Assembly (NCBI GenBank): GCA_964453645.1
Contig: CAYVRJ010000014.1
Location: 1 to 46,966, forward strand
Reading direction: 5' to 3'
Source of the DNA: CAYVRJ01 sp964453645
Lineage (GTDB): Bacteria > Bacillota > Clostridia > Christensenellales > JAWKQI01
DNA length: 46,966 nucleotides
In this document: positions 32,089 through 40,562 of the stretch, one piece after another
Position numbering within the stretch: position 1 is the first letter of the stretch
Layout: each line of letters begins with the position of its first letter
Notes under the pieces: generated by a model
Told to the model about the DNA's origin: nothing
Database searches by the model: none
The model's input: only the letters and a program-made list of their open reading frames with translations
Program-made: the position numbers and the translations under genes

Positions 32089-33821
32089 ATGAAAAAAATA
32101 TTATCGTTTGTTTTATTAGTGGTTTTGCTGGTTATGTTGTTTCCAACAACCGCACTTGCGGTGGAAATACAAGCCGGCAGGGGCACGCCAACTGTAAACT
32201 CATCTGTCATTGGATTTGCGGGGCAGGAATGGTGGGTTATTGGCGATAACTCAAGCGGTGTAACCGCACCTACAGGCCATGTAACCCTGCTGGCTAAGGG
32301 CTACACCCCTATGGCGACAGTGCTTTTAACTCCGGCGGAAATAGCATCTATGAAAATGGTGAACTGCATAGAGCAATGCAGGATATCTTTTCAAGTTATA
32401 GTGCAGGTGAAAAGGCACTGATATCATCGCGAACCATTGATCTAATTGCAGCGGATAACGATGGGGTGGACAACGACACCTTGGCAAACCAGTATGTGTG
32501 GCCGCTTGCGATGTTTGAATGGTACACCATTTACAACGCCACCTCCGTGTGCAGCTACGGCTATGATTTCTGGCTGCGCTCGCCGTACACCCTCCTCGGC
32601 TACGCAATCGCCGGCCATTCCAGCGGCTTCGGCACCGTCGTCAGCAGTGTCGGCGGCACTTACGCTGTTCGTCCCGCTTTGCATTTGAATCTTAACTCTG
32701 TCCTCTTCACATCTGCCGCCGTAGGCGGCAAATCAGGCGCTGTTGGTGCTTTGGAAGCGGCAACAACTCCCTCGGGTGCACAAAAATTAACGGTTTTGGA
32801 TAGCAGTTACTCAAATGGTACAATCAAAGTCGGTGGAGACAGCAGCACAGCGGGTAGTGCGCTAAAAGTAAATGTTTCAGGTGCAACGGCAAATAAAAGC
32901 CTTTCGGCAATTATTACGGATAGTACTGGAGCTATAAAGTATTACGGTAAAATTGCCGAAACTGATGCAAGCGGCAATGCAGGAAATGTTGCTCTCACTT
33001 TACCTGTTACTCTTGATGTTAGCAATGTTCTTAAAATTTTCGTGGAAGAATTAAACGGAAACAACAAGACCGATTTTGCAAGTAATCCTTTCGCTGTGAC
33101 TGTAGATCAAATCTCGGCAACGCCCACAGCGACCACGGCAACCGTAACAAAATCAGCGACAACTCAAGCAACTGCTGTGTTTACTTTAACCAATTCCCCT
33201 GCGTTTGCAGACGGTTTGACATGGAAAGTATATTCTGCATCCACAGGTGCAACCCTTGCTACGGGCGTAACCGCAACTTATGATTCTGCAACAAACATGT
33301 TGACTCTAACCCATGCAAGTGACATTCCGGCAGGGACATATTATGTTTCGGTCACCGAAGCAGGTAAAACTGAAAGTGACCGTCTTGCGTTAACGGTTAA
33401 AAACAAAGCCCCCAGCGGCGGTGGTTCAACAACTTCATACCCAACCTTCCCCTTCACCTATAACACCTACAACTGGTCGGGCAATGCCAACGGAATAACC
33501 ATGAAGTGCAGCGGCGAATACCCCGACTTTACGGAACTGCACATAGACGGTGAGCTGCTAAGAAAAGGCACGGACTATACCGTTAAAGCAGGTTCAACGA
33601 TATTTACAATAAAAGCGTCGTACTTAAAGAAACTGTCCAACGGAGACCACACCGTTACGGCATATTACACGAACGGATATGCAGTGACCACCCTCACGGT
33701 TGATAAAAACGCAAACCCAAAGACGGGGGATGAATCAAACGTTGTGCTGTGGAGTGTGCTTAGTATGTTGGCAGTGGGAGCGACTTTATTTGTTGTGAGG
33801 AAACGCAACGTGCGCAATTGA
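32089..33821 (+). CDS. wall-anchored C-type-lectin-like protein, DGR-target-like, one frameshift
   Basis: It begins with a signal peptide (MKKILSFVLLVVLLVMLFPT) and VIGFAGQEWWVIGDNSSG. After CCCC at 32306-32309 the frame is lost and a stop comes at 32421. In the next frame the expected sequence continues: YGDSAFNSGGNSIYENGELH, then AMQDIFSSYSAGEKALISSR, and runs to 33821. One added C would restore a single protein of about 577 residues. Then come the lectin-like motif GYDFWLRSP...AVRPALHLNL (variable segment between), Ig-like repeats, NPKTGD, a membrane stretch and a basic tail (sortase signal). The WLRSP...VRPAL type of fold is known from DGR targets. The frameshift may be a sequencing error, phase variation or decay. 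Confidence 0.75.
32586..32663 (+). other. candidate DGR variable region
   Basis: Between the WLRSP and VRPAL motifs, 22 of 26 codons end in C (for example TAC ACC CTC CTC GGC TAC), and the GC content is far above the flanking AT-rich coding sequence. Adenine-specific mutagenesis of an AAC-rich template gives NNC codons, so this is the expected trace. No template repeat or reverse transcriptase is in the window. Confidence 0.6.
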
Positions 33822-33867
33822 CTAAGGCTTAATACTGATAAAAAAATGTATCAAACGACAAAGCAAA

Positions 33868-33905
33868 ATGGAAACCCCTGCCTTTGCATGAGTTTCCATT
33901 TTTTT
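33868..33905. terminator. bidirectional terminator
   Basis: ATGGAAAC (33868-33875) and GTTTCCAT (33892-33899), then a T run on the plus strand and AAAA before the left arm. It ends the lectin-like gene and can end the tRNA-Ser transcript from the other side. Confidence 0.75.
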
Positions 33906-33906
33906 A

Positions 33907-33996
33907 CGGAGAAAGAGGGATTTGAACCCTCGCGACGCTTCGCACGTCCTACTCCCTTAGCAGGGGAGCCCCTTCGGCCAACTTGGGTATTTCTCC
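33907..33996 (-). tRNA. tRNA-Ser (GCT)
   Basis: 90 nt and class II. On the minus strand the 5' acceptor GGAGAAA pairs with TTTCTCC, with discriminator G. The anticodon stem is CTCCC/GGGAG with loop CTGCTAA, so the anticodon is GCT (codons AGC/AGU). The variable arm is GACGTGCGAAGCGTC-like and the T loop TTCAAAT. CCA is not encoded. Confidence 0.95.
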
Positions 33997-34152
33997 AAAC
34001 GCTCTTAGATATTATAAAGTCATCGGGTAGACTTGTCAATATTTTATTTCCAAAGGGTGTGGCAAAAAACGCAAAAAGGGCTATTTTATTTATGTAAAAC
34101 GTTTTTAAACAGCCCTTTTATAATAGTTTTATTAACTGCAAATGTGCCTAAA

Positions 34153-35301
34153 TTATTTACCTTTTGTCCCCTTGCCCACTCGCTGCAGTAATTCCGAATC
34201 GTAATTTAATTTCGATGCTTTTTTCTTTTCAAACTTGGAATATGCCGAATCAATCAATTGATCTAGCAGTGAAGTAAAATTAATCCCCATGGGTTCAAAC
34301 AAATAAAAAGCAAAGGAACCGGGGATGGTGTTTAGCTCATTCACATACAAAGTGTCGGTGGATTGATCGATAATAAAGTCCAAGCGCACCACTCCCGACA
34401 AATTCAGCTCGCCAAATATCTTTTTGGAAATGGCATAGATGCGCTGTGTCATCTCCTCGGGGATGTCGGCAGGGATCTTGCGGGCCAGGGATTTCATACC
34501 TTCGCTCTTTCCGCCCCTCAAATACTTCTCCTCAAAGGTTAAAAATTCTTTGGCTGTAATGGGCTGCTCGATCAAGCTGGTGGTGCACGCATGGGCATCT
34601 CCCACAACGGCACAGTTGACCTCCATAATCTGTTCAACGGCACTCTCCACCAGCACTCGGTTGTCAAAGGAAAATGCCAGGGCGATGCTCTCGTTTAGTT
34701 CCTCCCGGTTGCTGGCCTTGGAAACGCCAATGGATGAACCCGAATTGGCAGGTTTTACAAACAGGGGGTAGTTTAGGGTTTCGGCATAACCGATCACCGC
34801 TTCGTTTTCATATTGATATCTATCAAAGGCCACCCAGGGCAGGATGGGTAACCCCAATCCCTTTAAGTAGGCTTTCATCACAATTTTATCCATACACACG
34901 CTGCTGCCCGTTACGCCGCAGGAAGTATAGGGTATATCTTTTAACTCGAGCAGACCTTGGAGGGTGCCGTCTTCGCCGTGCAGACCGTGCATAGCTAATA
35001 GGCAACAATCCACGTTTGCAAAGGGTTTCATCTTTCGCTCGTTTTCATAGAGTTGCTTGTCGTTGCCATCGCTGTTTAAACATACACGGGTCAACTTTTT
35101 GTGATACAGGGAAAAGTTTTGATAGATCGAAGTATCAAGAAGGATATCCCCCGTCACCCACTCCCCCGTCCTGCAAAGGTACACGGGAATTACATTGTAT
35201 TTAGACTTGTCGAGGTTTTCGCAAGCCTGCAACCCTGTTATAATCGATACATCGTGCTCCGACGATCTTCCGCCAAACATCACCAAAACATTTTTTTTCA
35301 T
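34153..35301 (-). CDS. ddl: D-alanine--D-alanine ligase
   Basis: 382 residues. ATP-dependent ligation of two D-Ala for peptidoglycan. The N terminus VLVMFGGRSSEHDVSIITG, the CGVTGSSVCMDKIVMKAYL helix, the PANSGSSIGVSK loop, and the metal and substrate end RLDFIIDQ...NELNTIPGSFAFYLFEP are all present. The EEKYLRGGKSEGMKSLARKI loop looks like that of ordinary Ddl and not the vancomycin-resistance D-Ala-D-Lac type, but this is by eye. ATG follows GGAG at 7 nt. It lies 17 nt after murF, whose substrate it makes. Confidence 0.92.
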   Translation of the reverse strand: MKKNVLVMFGGRSSEHDVSIITGLQACENLDKSKYNVIPVYLCRTGEWVTGDILLDTSIYQNFSLYHKKLTRVCLNSDGNDKQLYENERKMKPFANVDCCLLAMHGLHGEDGTLQGLLELKDIPYTSCGVTGSSVCMDKIVMKAYLKGLGLPILPWVAFDRYQYENEAVIGYAETLNYPLFVKPANSGSSIGVSKASNREELNESIALAFSFDNRVLVESAVEQIMEVNCAVVGDAHACTTSLIEQPITAKEFLTFEEKYLRGGKSEGMKSLARKIPADIPEEMTQRIYAISKKIFGELNLSGVVRLDFIIDQSTDTLYVNELNTIPGSFAFYLFEPMGINFTSLLDQLIDSAYSKFEKKKASKLNYDSELLQRVGKGTKGK

Positions 35302-35318
35302 TTTGACACTCCATTCAC

Positions 35319-36653
35319 TTATTCACTATAACTATCGGGCAAATCGTTTTCAAACAACACAACATCACCAACTCTAGTCAGCGTTGCCAGATGGGCTGTG
35401 GCTTCTTCTAAATTATTCAGCACAACGATATTGTTGCTGTCAAATCCACCGCGAATCAGCCCCTCGTAGATGGGCGCAGTGCGGTTCTTGCCGATGAGCA
35501 ACGCAATGTCCACAACAGCAGCACAATTTTTTCCAAACAGAAAGTTTTCCTCCCGCTCCCGCTGCCCCAGCTCAATCATACCCGGGGTGATGATGATCTT
35601 ACGCCCCTCAAAGGACGAGAGCACCTCGAGTGCCACCCGTGCTCCCTCGGGGTTGGAATTAAATGCATCGTCGATGACGGTGATCCCGTTGCCCGTGGGA
35701 AGGATTTGCAGCCGATGGGGTACGGCTTCAATTTTGGCAATTCCCCTTGCAATCTCTTGAAGGGTCAGCCCCAAATGGTGGGCGACAGCGCTGGCGGATA
35801 AAATATTTAACACGTTGTGCTTGCCCAAGAGTTTGGTTTTACAGGTTATTTCCTCGTCCCCGGCACAAAGAATAAAGCGGGAACCGATGGAAGTAACGGT
35901 TATATCTTTTGCATATATGTCACACCCCTCATGAAACCCAAAAGACAGTACTTTGGTTTTTGTCCGATCTGCAAAGGTTTTGCAGTATTGGTTTTCAAAG
36001 TTGAGCACCGCCAAGCCGTCTTGGGGCAGGGAATCAATCAGCTCATATTTGGTATTGATGAGGTTCTCCATACTTCCAAATGTTTCTAAATGTTGGGGGC
36101 CAAGGGCTGTGACAATGCCAATGGTGGGGTGAATCAAATCACAAAGCTCCCCAATATCCCCCACATACCGGGCACCCATCTCGGCGATGAGTATTTGGTG
36201 ATGCTCCTGCAAGTGCTCCCGAACCACCCTTGTCAGCCCCATGGGGGTGTTAAAACTCTCGGGAGAAGTGCACACGCTGAACTTCTCACAAAGAATGGTA
36301 TGCAAGAAAAACTTAGCGGAAGTTTTGCCAAAACTGCCCGTTATGCCAATTTTCATTAAATCGTTTCGCTTTTTTAACTTCCGCTTGGCATCGTTTAAAT
36401 AGTGGTTTTTAATGGCTTCTTCCAAGGGCTGATTCAGCCATGCCCCCACGTATACCCCATAAGCGGGGAAGAGCAGCAGGGGAAACAGGATGATGTTGGA
36501 CAGTATGGTGGTTACAAACAGCCGTTTCACCCGGGGTGTATAGTTTAGTGGTTTCTTGTTGCCTGCGGTTTTAGGCAGTTTCTTTTTGAGCCAAGTTTTA
36601 TACTCGTTGAGTTTATAGCCGTTTTGCTGCATCATTTGAATGTAATACTTCAC
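35319..36653 (-). CDS. murF: MurF-type Mur ligase with membrane segment
   Basis: 444 residues. The ATP site GITGSFGKTSAKF is at 103-115. The Mur signature regions follow: SFNTPMGLTRVVREHL, AEMGARYVGDIGEL, TALGPQHLETFGSMENLINTK, and VIDDAFNSNPEGARVAL, which is typical of MurF. The product would be UDP-MurNAc-pentapeptide. The usual MurF N-terminal substrate domain is missing; instead residues 45-73 form one or two membrane segments. The start is GTG at 36653, overlapping the hydrolase stop. The ddl gene next to it supports the MurF role. Confidence 0.85.
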   Translation of the reverse strand: MKYYIQMMQQNGYKLNEYKTWLKKKLPKTAGNKKPLNYTPRVKRLFVTTILSNIILFPLLLFPAYGVYVGAWLNQPLEEAIKNHYLNDAKRKLKKRNDLMKIGITGSFGKTSAKFFLHTILCEKFSVCTSPESFNTPMGLTRVVREHLQEHHQILIAEMGARYVGDIGELCDLIHPTIGIVTALGPQHLETFGSMENLINTKYELIDSLPQDGLAVLNFENQYCKTFADRTKTKVLSFGFHEGCDIYAKDITVTSIGSRFILCAGDEEITCKTKLLGKHNVLNILSASAVAHHLGLTLQEIARGIAKIEAVPHRLQILPTGNGITVIDDAFNSNPEGARVALEVLSSFEGRKIIITPGMIELGQREREENFLFGKNCAAVVDIALLIGKNRTAPIYEGLIRGGFDSNNIVVLNNLEEATAHLATLTRVGDVVLFENDLPDSYSE

Positions 36654-37384
36654 ACACCTACCCCCAAAAATGATTTAACAACTGCCATATATGTGGGAAA
36701 ATCGTCTAAGAAGGCATAGTGCCCAGCATTTTTCACAACCACCAGCCCTGCGTCGGGGATGAGCCGCTCCATGGTGCGCCCAAAGGCAACGGGGGTGTCG
36801 GTGTCGTTTTCCCCATAGATGAGCAGAGAGGGGGATTTTATTTTGGGCAAGTAGTGGGTGAGGTCTTCGTTGACAATGGACACAAACACTTTTTTCATGC
36901 AGTCGGGTAAGGCCCGGTAGTCGGGAGACCCTGCATTTTTCCGGGACACGCCTAATTTTTTCAATAATTTATATGAATATACTTTGATGTAGTATTTTAA
37001 TGTGCGTTTTTTGCGGATGCCCGCTGCATCGGTGAACACCACTTTCGATACCAGTGCGGGGTATTTGGCGCACAGCACGATGGAAACCCTGCCTCCGAAG
37101 GAGTGGCAGATGATGTGGCATCCCTGAATGCCCATGGTTTCGATGAATTCTTTTGTGAGTTCCGTGTAGTCCGAAACGCCATAGGTTTCGGGGGGATATG
37201 CACTCTCACCAAAGCCTGGGAAGTCTAGTGCATAGATTGTAAAGTGGGTTTGCAAAACGTTGATGATACACTTAAAGATTTTGTGGTCGCAGCCCCAGCC
37301 GTGCAGCAGAAGCAACGGTTGTTTTGCGCTTTCTCCACCGTATATTTCATATGCGATTTTTACACCTGCAATTTCAACAAACAT
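36650..37384 (-). CDS. alpha/beta hydrolase
   Basis: 244 residues. The fold signature LLLLHGWGCDHKIF forms the oxyanion region. The nucleophile is Ser in ICHSFGGRVSI. A late acidic strand LLIYGENDTDTPV and His in NAGHYAFLDD complete the triad. It is a cytosolic esterase-like enzyme with no clear substrate. Its stop overlaps the murF start (GTGA), so it is co-translated with cell-wall genes. The start ATG has a poor ribosome site (GAGT). Confidence 0.88.
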   Translation of the reverse strand: MFVEIAGVKIAYEIYGGESAKQPLLLLHGWGCDHKIFKCIINVLQTHFTIYALDFPGFGESAYPPETYGVSDYTELTKEFIETMGIQGCHIICHSFGGRVSIVLCAKYPALVSKVVFTDAAGIRKKRTLKYYIKVYSYKLLKKLGVSRKNAGSPDYRALPDCMKKVFVSIVNEDLTHYLPKIKSPSLLIYGENDTDTPVAFGRTMERLIPDAGLVVVKNAGHYAFLDDFPTYMAVVKSFLGVGV

Positions 37385-37454
37385 ACTCTATATTATAAGT
37401 TCTTTCTAAAAAATATACAACCGGTTTATTTTCCGGCGGCTCACCCTGTTTTTC

Positions 37455-37632
37455 GGGGGCTACTCGCCCCCAACCCTCACAGGGCGCTGCCCTGCACCCG
37501 CAAGGGGGAATGATTCCCCCTTGACCCCTCTTGTCGCAAAAGCGTTCGCTTTTGCACGAGAAGTTTTTGGGGTTCTTAGGGGACTTTTTACAAAAAGTCC
37601 CCTAAGTGGGTGTGGGCAAAGCCCACATAATA
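37455..37632 (-). repeat. multi-hairpin intergenic repeat, copy 2
   Basis: It has the same order of hairpins as 9655-9876: AAGGGGGAA/TTCCCCCTT, GCAAAAGC/GCTTTTGC, AGGGGACTTTTT/AAAAAGTCCCCT and GTGGGC/GCCCAC. The arms differ from copy 1 at paired positions on both sides. It lies between the rimI stop and the hydrolase start. Confidence 0.85.
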
Positions 37633-37634
37633 AG

Positions 37635-38081
37635 TCAAAGTACCGTCTGCATGACCAGGGCATCTTCCCTGGGGTTGGAGTAGTAGTTCTTGCGCTCCCC
37701 GGCAATATAAAACCCCATCTTGCGATACAGGGATATGGCACTGTCGTTAGACCGCCGAACCTCCAAAAACATCACCTTGCTGTCGCTGTGATACGCATGG
37801 GCCTTTAACTCCTCCATAATCTTGGTGGCAATACCTCGCCTGTGAAACTCCTTCTTCACAGCTACGTTGGTTATGTGACACTCGTCCTCCACCTTCCACA
37901 TGCCCCCATAGCCCGCAACTACACCGTCACACACCGCAACCGTGTAAAACGTATTCCGGTTCAGAAAAAAATCGCTGAACAGTGCATCAAACGACCAAGG
38001 GGTGGGAAACGCCTCCTTCTCAATGGCGTTCACCTTGCAAATGTCAAATAACTTGGGTGCCCTAATGATCACTTCGCTCAT
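37635..38081 (-). CDS. rimI: GNAT acetyltransferase, RimI-like
   Basis: 148 residues. The acetyl-CoA loop is in KKEFHRRGIATKIMEEL. N-terminal IEKEAFPTPWSFDALFSD and the later SAISLYRKMGFYIAGERKNYY, PREDALVM are the standard RimI pattern (N-terminal acetylation of ribosomal protein S18 in known cases). ATG overlaps the tsaB stop (ATGA). The tsaE-tsaB-rimI order is common in Firmicutes. A hairpin repeat follows 2 nt after the stop. Confidence 0.92.
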   Translation of the reverse strand: MSEVIIRAPKLFDICKVNAIEKEAFPTPWSFDALFSDFFLNRNTFYTVAVCDGVVAGYGGMWKVEDECHITNVAVKKEFHRRGIATKIMEELKAHAYHSDSKVMFLEVRRSNDSAISLYRKMGFYIAGERKNYYSNPREDALVMQTVL

Positions 38082-38722
38082 AGTGAAAACTCCCTCAAAT
38101 AATCCGGTTCAAGGGTCTTGTAATCCGTTGTTTGCCCCTGCAAAAACGCCAGTGCACACACAGAGCTGGCCCTTTGCAACAAAAGCTCTCTTGGCGCAAC
38201 GTTTGCACCGCAGGCAGCCACAGCCTCTAGGTACGTGCCGTCTCCCAAATAAAGGGGGTGGTTGTCCCTCTGCTCGGCTAACAACTGGTGGATGTTGATC
38301 CCCCGGGGGGGGATCAGGTTTTTCATCCTGCCGTCGGTGTTGTCATAAACAGCGTTGTAAACCTCTCCCCGCCGTGCATCCATCACCGGGCAGATATACC
38401 CCCGGTGGGAGGAGACGTTCACAGCCAGTGCGTGCAGGGTGTTCACCCCGATGCAGGGGATGTTGCGGGGGTGTGCCAATCCCTTGGCGGTGCAAATGCC
38501 AATGCGCAGCCCCGTGTAGGAACCCGGCCCCGAGGCAAGGGCCACGGCATCTAAGTCTTGTATGGCCACTCCGCAGGCTTGCAGCAAATAATCGATGGCG
38601 GGCATTAAGGAAACGCTGTGGGTATTTCCCCCGTTGATAAACACTTCCCCGAGCAGCTTGTTCTCCTCGGACAGCGCAACACTCAGCGTCTTACCCGAGG
38701 TGTCCATACCCAGTATCAGCAC
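38078..38722 (-). CDS. tsaB: tRNA t6A modification protein TsaB
   Basis: 214 residues. An ASKHA-fold protein that acts with TsaD and TsaE to make t6A37 in ANN-reading tRNAs. Visible: ILGMDTSGKTLSVALSEE, NTHSVSLMPAIDYLL, and ASGPGSYTGLRIGICTAKGLA, all diagnostic. The start is GTG at 38722, with GGGGAGG 5 nt upstream, overlapping the end of tsaE. TsaD itself is not in the window. Confidence 0.94.
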   Translation of the reverse strand: MLILGMDTSGKTLSVALSEENKLLGEVFINGGNTHSVSLMPAIDYLLQACGVAIQDLDAVALASGPGSYTGLRIGICTAKGLAHPRNIPCIGVNTLHALAVNVSSHRGYICPVMDARRGEVYNAVYDNTDGRMKNLIPPRGINIHQLLAEQRDNHPLYLGDGTYLEAVAACGANVAPRELLLQRASSVCALAFLQGQTTDYKTLEPDYLREFSL

Positions 38723-39150
38723 TGTTGCCTCCCCACGGTGATTTCCCGGCCATCATCCGTATAGCGAATGCGGATGCGAATCACCCCGGACATACCCTCG
38801 AGACAGGAATACACGTTCTCCGCCCACTCGATGGCGGTAATACCTTCGTTGATATATTCGAAAAAACCCGTTTCAAACAACTCTTCCTGAGAATGGATTC
38901 GATAGACGTCGAAATGGTTAAACATCCTTTGGTCAATCGAATACCTGTTCACAATATTAAACGTTGGGCTGGGCATGGTTTCTAAAAAACCCAGTCCCGC
39001 AGCGATACCCCGCACCAACACGCTCTTGCCCGCACCCAGCTCTCCGTCGATGGCCAAAATATCCCCCTCCCCCAACTGTTCGGAAAGGGCCTTCCCCACT
39101 TCAAAGGTTTGGGATTCGGTGTGGGTGATAAACTTATGTTCGGTTGTCAT
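38716..39150 (-). CDS. tsaE: tRNA t6A modification ATPase TsaE
   Basis: 144 residues. The P-loop DGELGAGKSVLVRGIA, then MPSPTFNIVNRY, FNHFDVYRI, and the Walker B-like EGITAIEWAENV are the family pattern. ATG at 39150 is 9 nt after GGAG. A TTG at 39156 is too near that site. The gene starts inside the 3' end of the amidohydrolase gene (17-nt overlap) and overlaps tsaB, so all are probably one transcript. Confidence 0.94.
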   Translation of the reverse strand: MTTEHKFITHTESQTFEVGKALSEQLGEGDILAIDGELGAGKSVLVRGIAAGLGFLETMPSPTFNIVNRYSIDQRMFNHFDVYRIHSQEELFETGFFEYINEGITAIEWAENVYSCLEGMSGVIRIRIRYTDDGREITVGRQQC

Positions 39151-40288
39151 ACACAATCTCTCCGTCGATGACGGTCAACAGCACTTTGGAGCGAATATCC
39201 AATGGATCCCCCGAGAAAACCACTATATCCGCATCTTTAGAAACTTCCAAACTGCCCACCCGGTCTTGGATGTTACAAGCCTTTGCCGCATAGATGGTGA
39301 TGGCCTTGAGTGCTTCTTCATCGGGTAATCCCGCTTTTGCGCACAAAGCTGCACTTAAGAGAAGGTACTGTATGGGGATCACCGGGTGATCGGTCATAAT
39401 GGCAAACTCAATGCCGTTGTCGTATAAAACCTTTGCAGCTTCAATATTTAAATGCTTGAGTTCAATTTTCGATCGCTCGCAGACCACTGGCCCGATGACG
39501 AGTTTAACCCCTGTATCCTTTAAATACTGGGGGATTAAATAGGCTTCGGTTCCGTGTTCTATGGACAAATTGTTTTGAATGCCAAATTCTTTGGTTATTC
39601 GCAGGGCAGTTAAAATATCGTCTGCCCGGTGGGCGTGTGCCTTGAGCTGCACAGTGCCGCTGAGCACGTCTAACAGGATGTCCTTGGATAACTCCCGGGA
39701 AAAATCCTTCTCCGGGTCTTTTTCGGCCTTTTCCTTGTCCCGCCCGTATTCCTGGGCATCAATGAAGGATTGGCGCAGCATGGCGGCAACGGCCATGCGG
39801 GTCATGGGGGATTTCTTTTGCTCGTTATACACCGTCTTGGGGTTTTCGCCAAAGGCAGCTTTTAAGGACTGGGGTGCTTTTAACAGCTTGTCCTCCACAC
39901 TACCCGGTTTGGTCTTGAGGGCACAAAACTGCCCTCCCAACACATTGGCACTGCCCGGCCCAGTGACAGCCGTGGTCACCCCTGCCTGCATTGCTTCGGT
40001 GAAGCATCTGTCAAAGGGGTTGATGCCGTCGATGGCACGCAGTTCAGGGGTGATGGGTTCGGAAGATTCGTTGCCATCTGCACCCTCGAAGTCCATGCCG
40101 TCCTCCCACATGCCGATGTGGCAGTGGGCGTCGATGAGCCCGGGGGTGATGGTGCAACCCGAACAGTCGATGCCCTCCCCGTCAATATGTTTTGCAATGT
40201 CTACAATTTTACCGTTTTTAATGAGAATATCACCCTTTTCCAGCGTGTTGTTTGCCATGGTGAGTATCTTTGCATTTTTCAGAAGCAT
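39134..40288 (-). CDS. amidohydrolase-family metal enzyme
   Basis: 384 residues. Metal-site motifs: GLIDAHCHIGMWEDG (HxH), His in QLKAHAHRADDI, His in LSIEHGTEAYLIP, and Asp in IMTDHPVIPI. The N- and C-terminal beta sandwich (ILIKNGKIVDI and DADIVVFSGDPLD) fits imidazolonepropionase-like amidohydrolases. The substrate is unknown. It is the first gene of the transcript that continues into tsaE-tsaB-rimI. ATG follows GAGG at 7 nt. Upstream 40289-40562 holds only AT-rich sequence with no gene I can support. Confidence 0.88.
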   Translation of the reverse strand: MLLKNAKILTMANNTLEKGDILIKNGKIVDIAKHIDGEGIDCSGCTITPGLIDAHCHIGMWEDGMDFEGADGNESSEPITPELRAIDGINPFDRCFTEAMQAGVTTAVTGPGSANVLGGQFCALKTKPGSVEDKLLKAPQSLKAAFGENPKTVYNEQKKSPMTRMAVAAMLRQSFIDAQEYGRDKEKAEKDPEKDFSRELSKDILLDVLSGTVQLKAHAHRADDILTALRITKEFGIQNNLSIEHGTEAYLIPQYLKDTGVKLVIGPVVCERSKIELKHLNIEAAKVLYDNGIEFAIMTDHPVIPIQYLLLSAALCAKAGLPDEEALKAITIYAAKACNIQDRVGSLEVSKDADIVVFSGDPLDIRSKVLLTVIDGEIVYDNRT

Positions 40289-40562
40289 CTAATTACCTCG
40301 TCTATTGTTTTCTCACTATATCATATATGAGGAAGGAAGAAAAAGCAAGGGAGGGAAATGCACAGGGTTTATCGAATTCTAATACTAAACACGAATAGAC
40401 ATAGTGAATAAACGAAGGATTTTTGTTGGTTGACGATGCAGCAAGCCGCAGGAAGGCTGGTTGCCTTTCAAGGGTTGCTAAAGAAGTCAAAAAGACAAGT
40501 TTTATCGTTGTGTATATGAGTGTTTAGTATAACACAATACGTTAAAAAATGAGGTGTGATTC

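Noticed and set aside
32446..32688. Alternative open frames in both strands over the lectin-like gene
   Set aside because: They come from the C-rich third codon positions of the variable block; the assigned frame carries the conserved motifs.
39579..40292. Plus-strand open frame of 237 codons
   Set aside because: It is antisense to the amidohydrolase gene, which has clear motifs and a ribosome site; the plus frame has no recognisable protein features.
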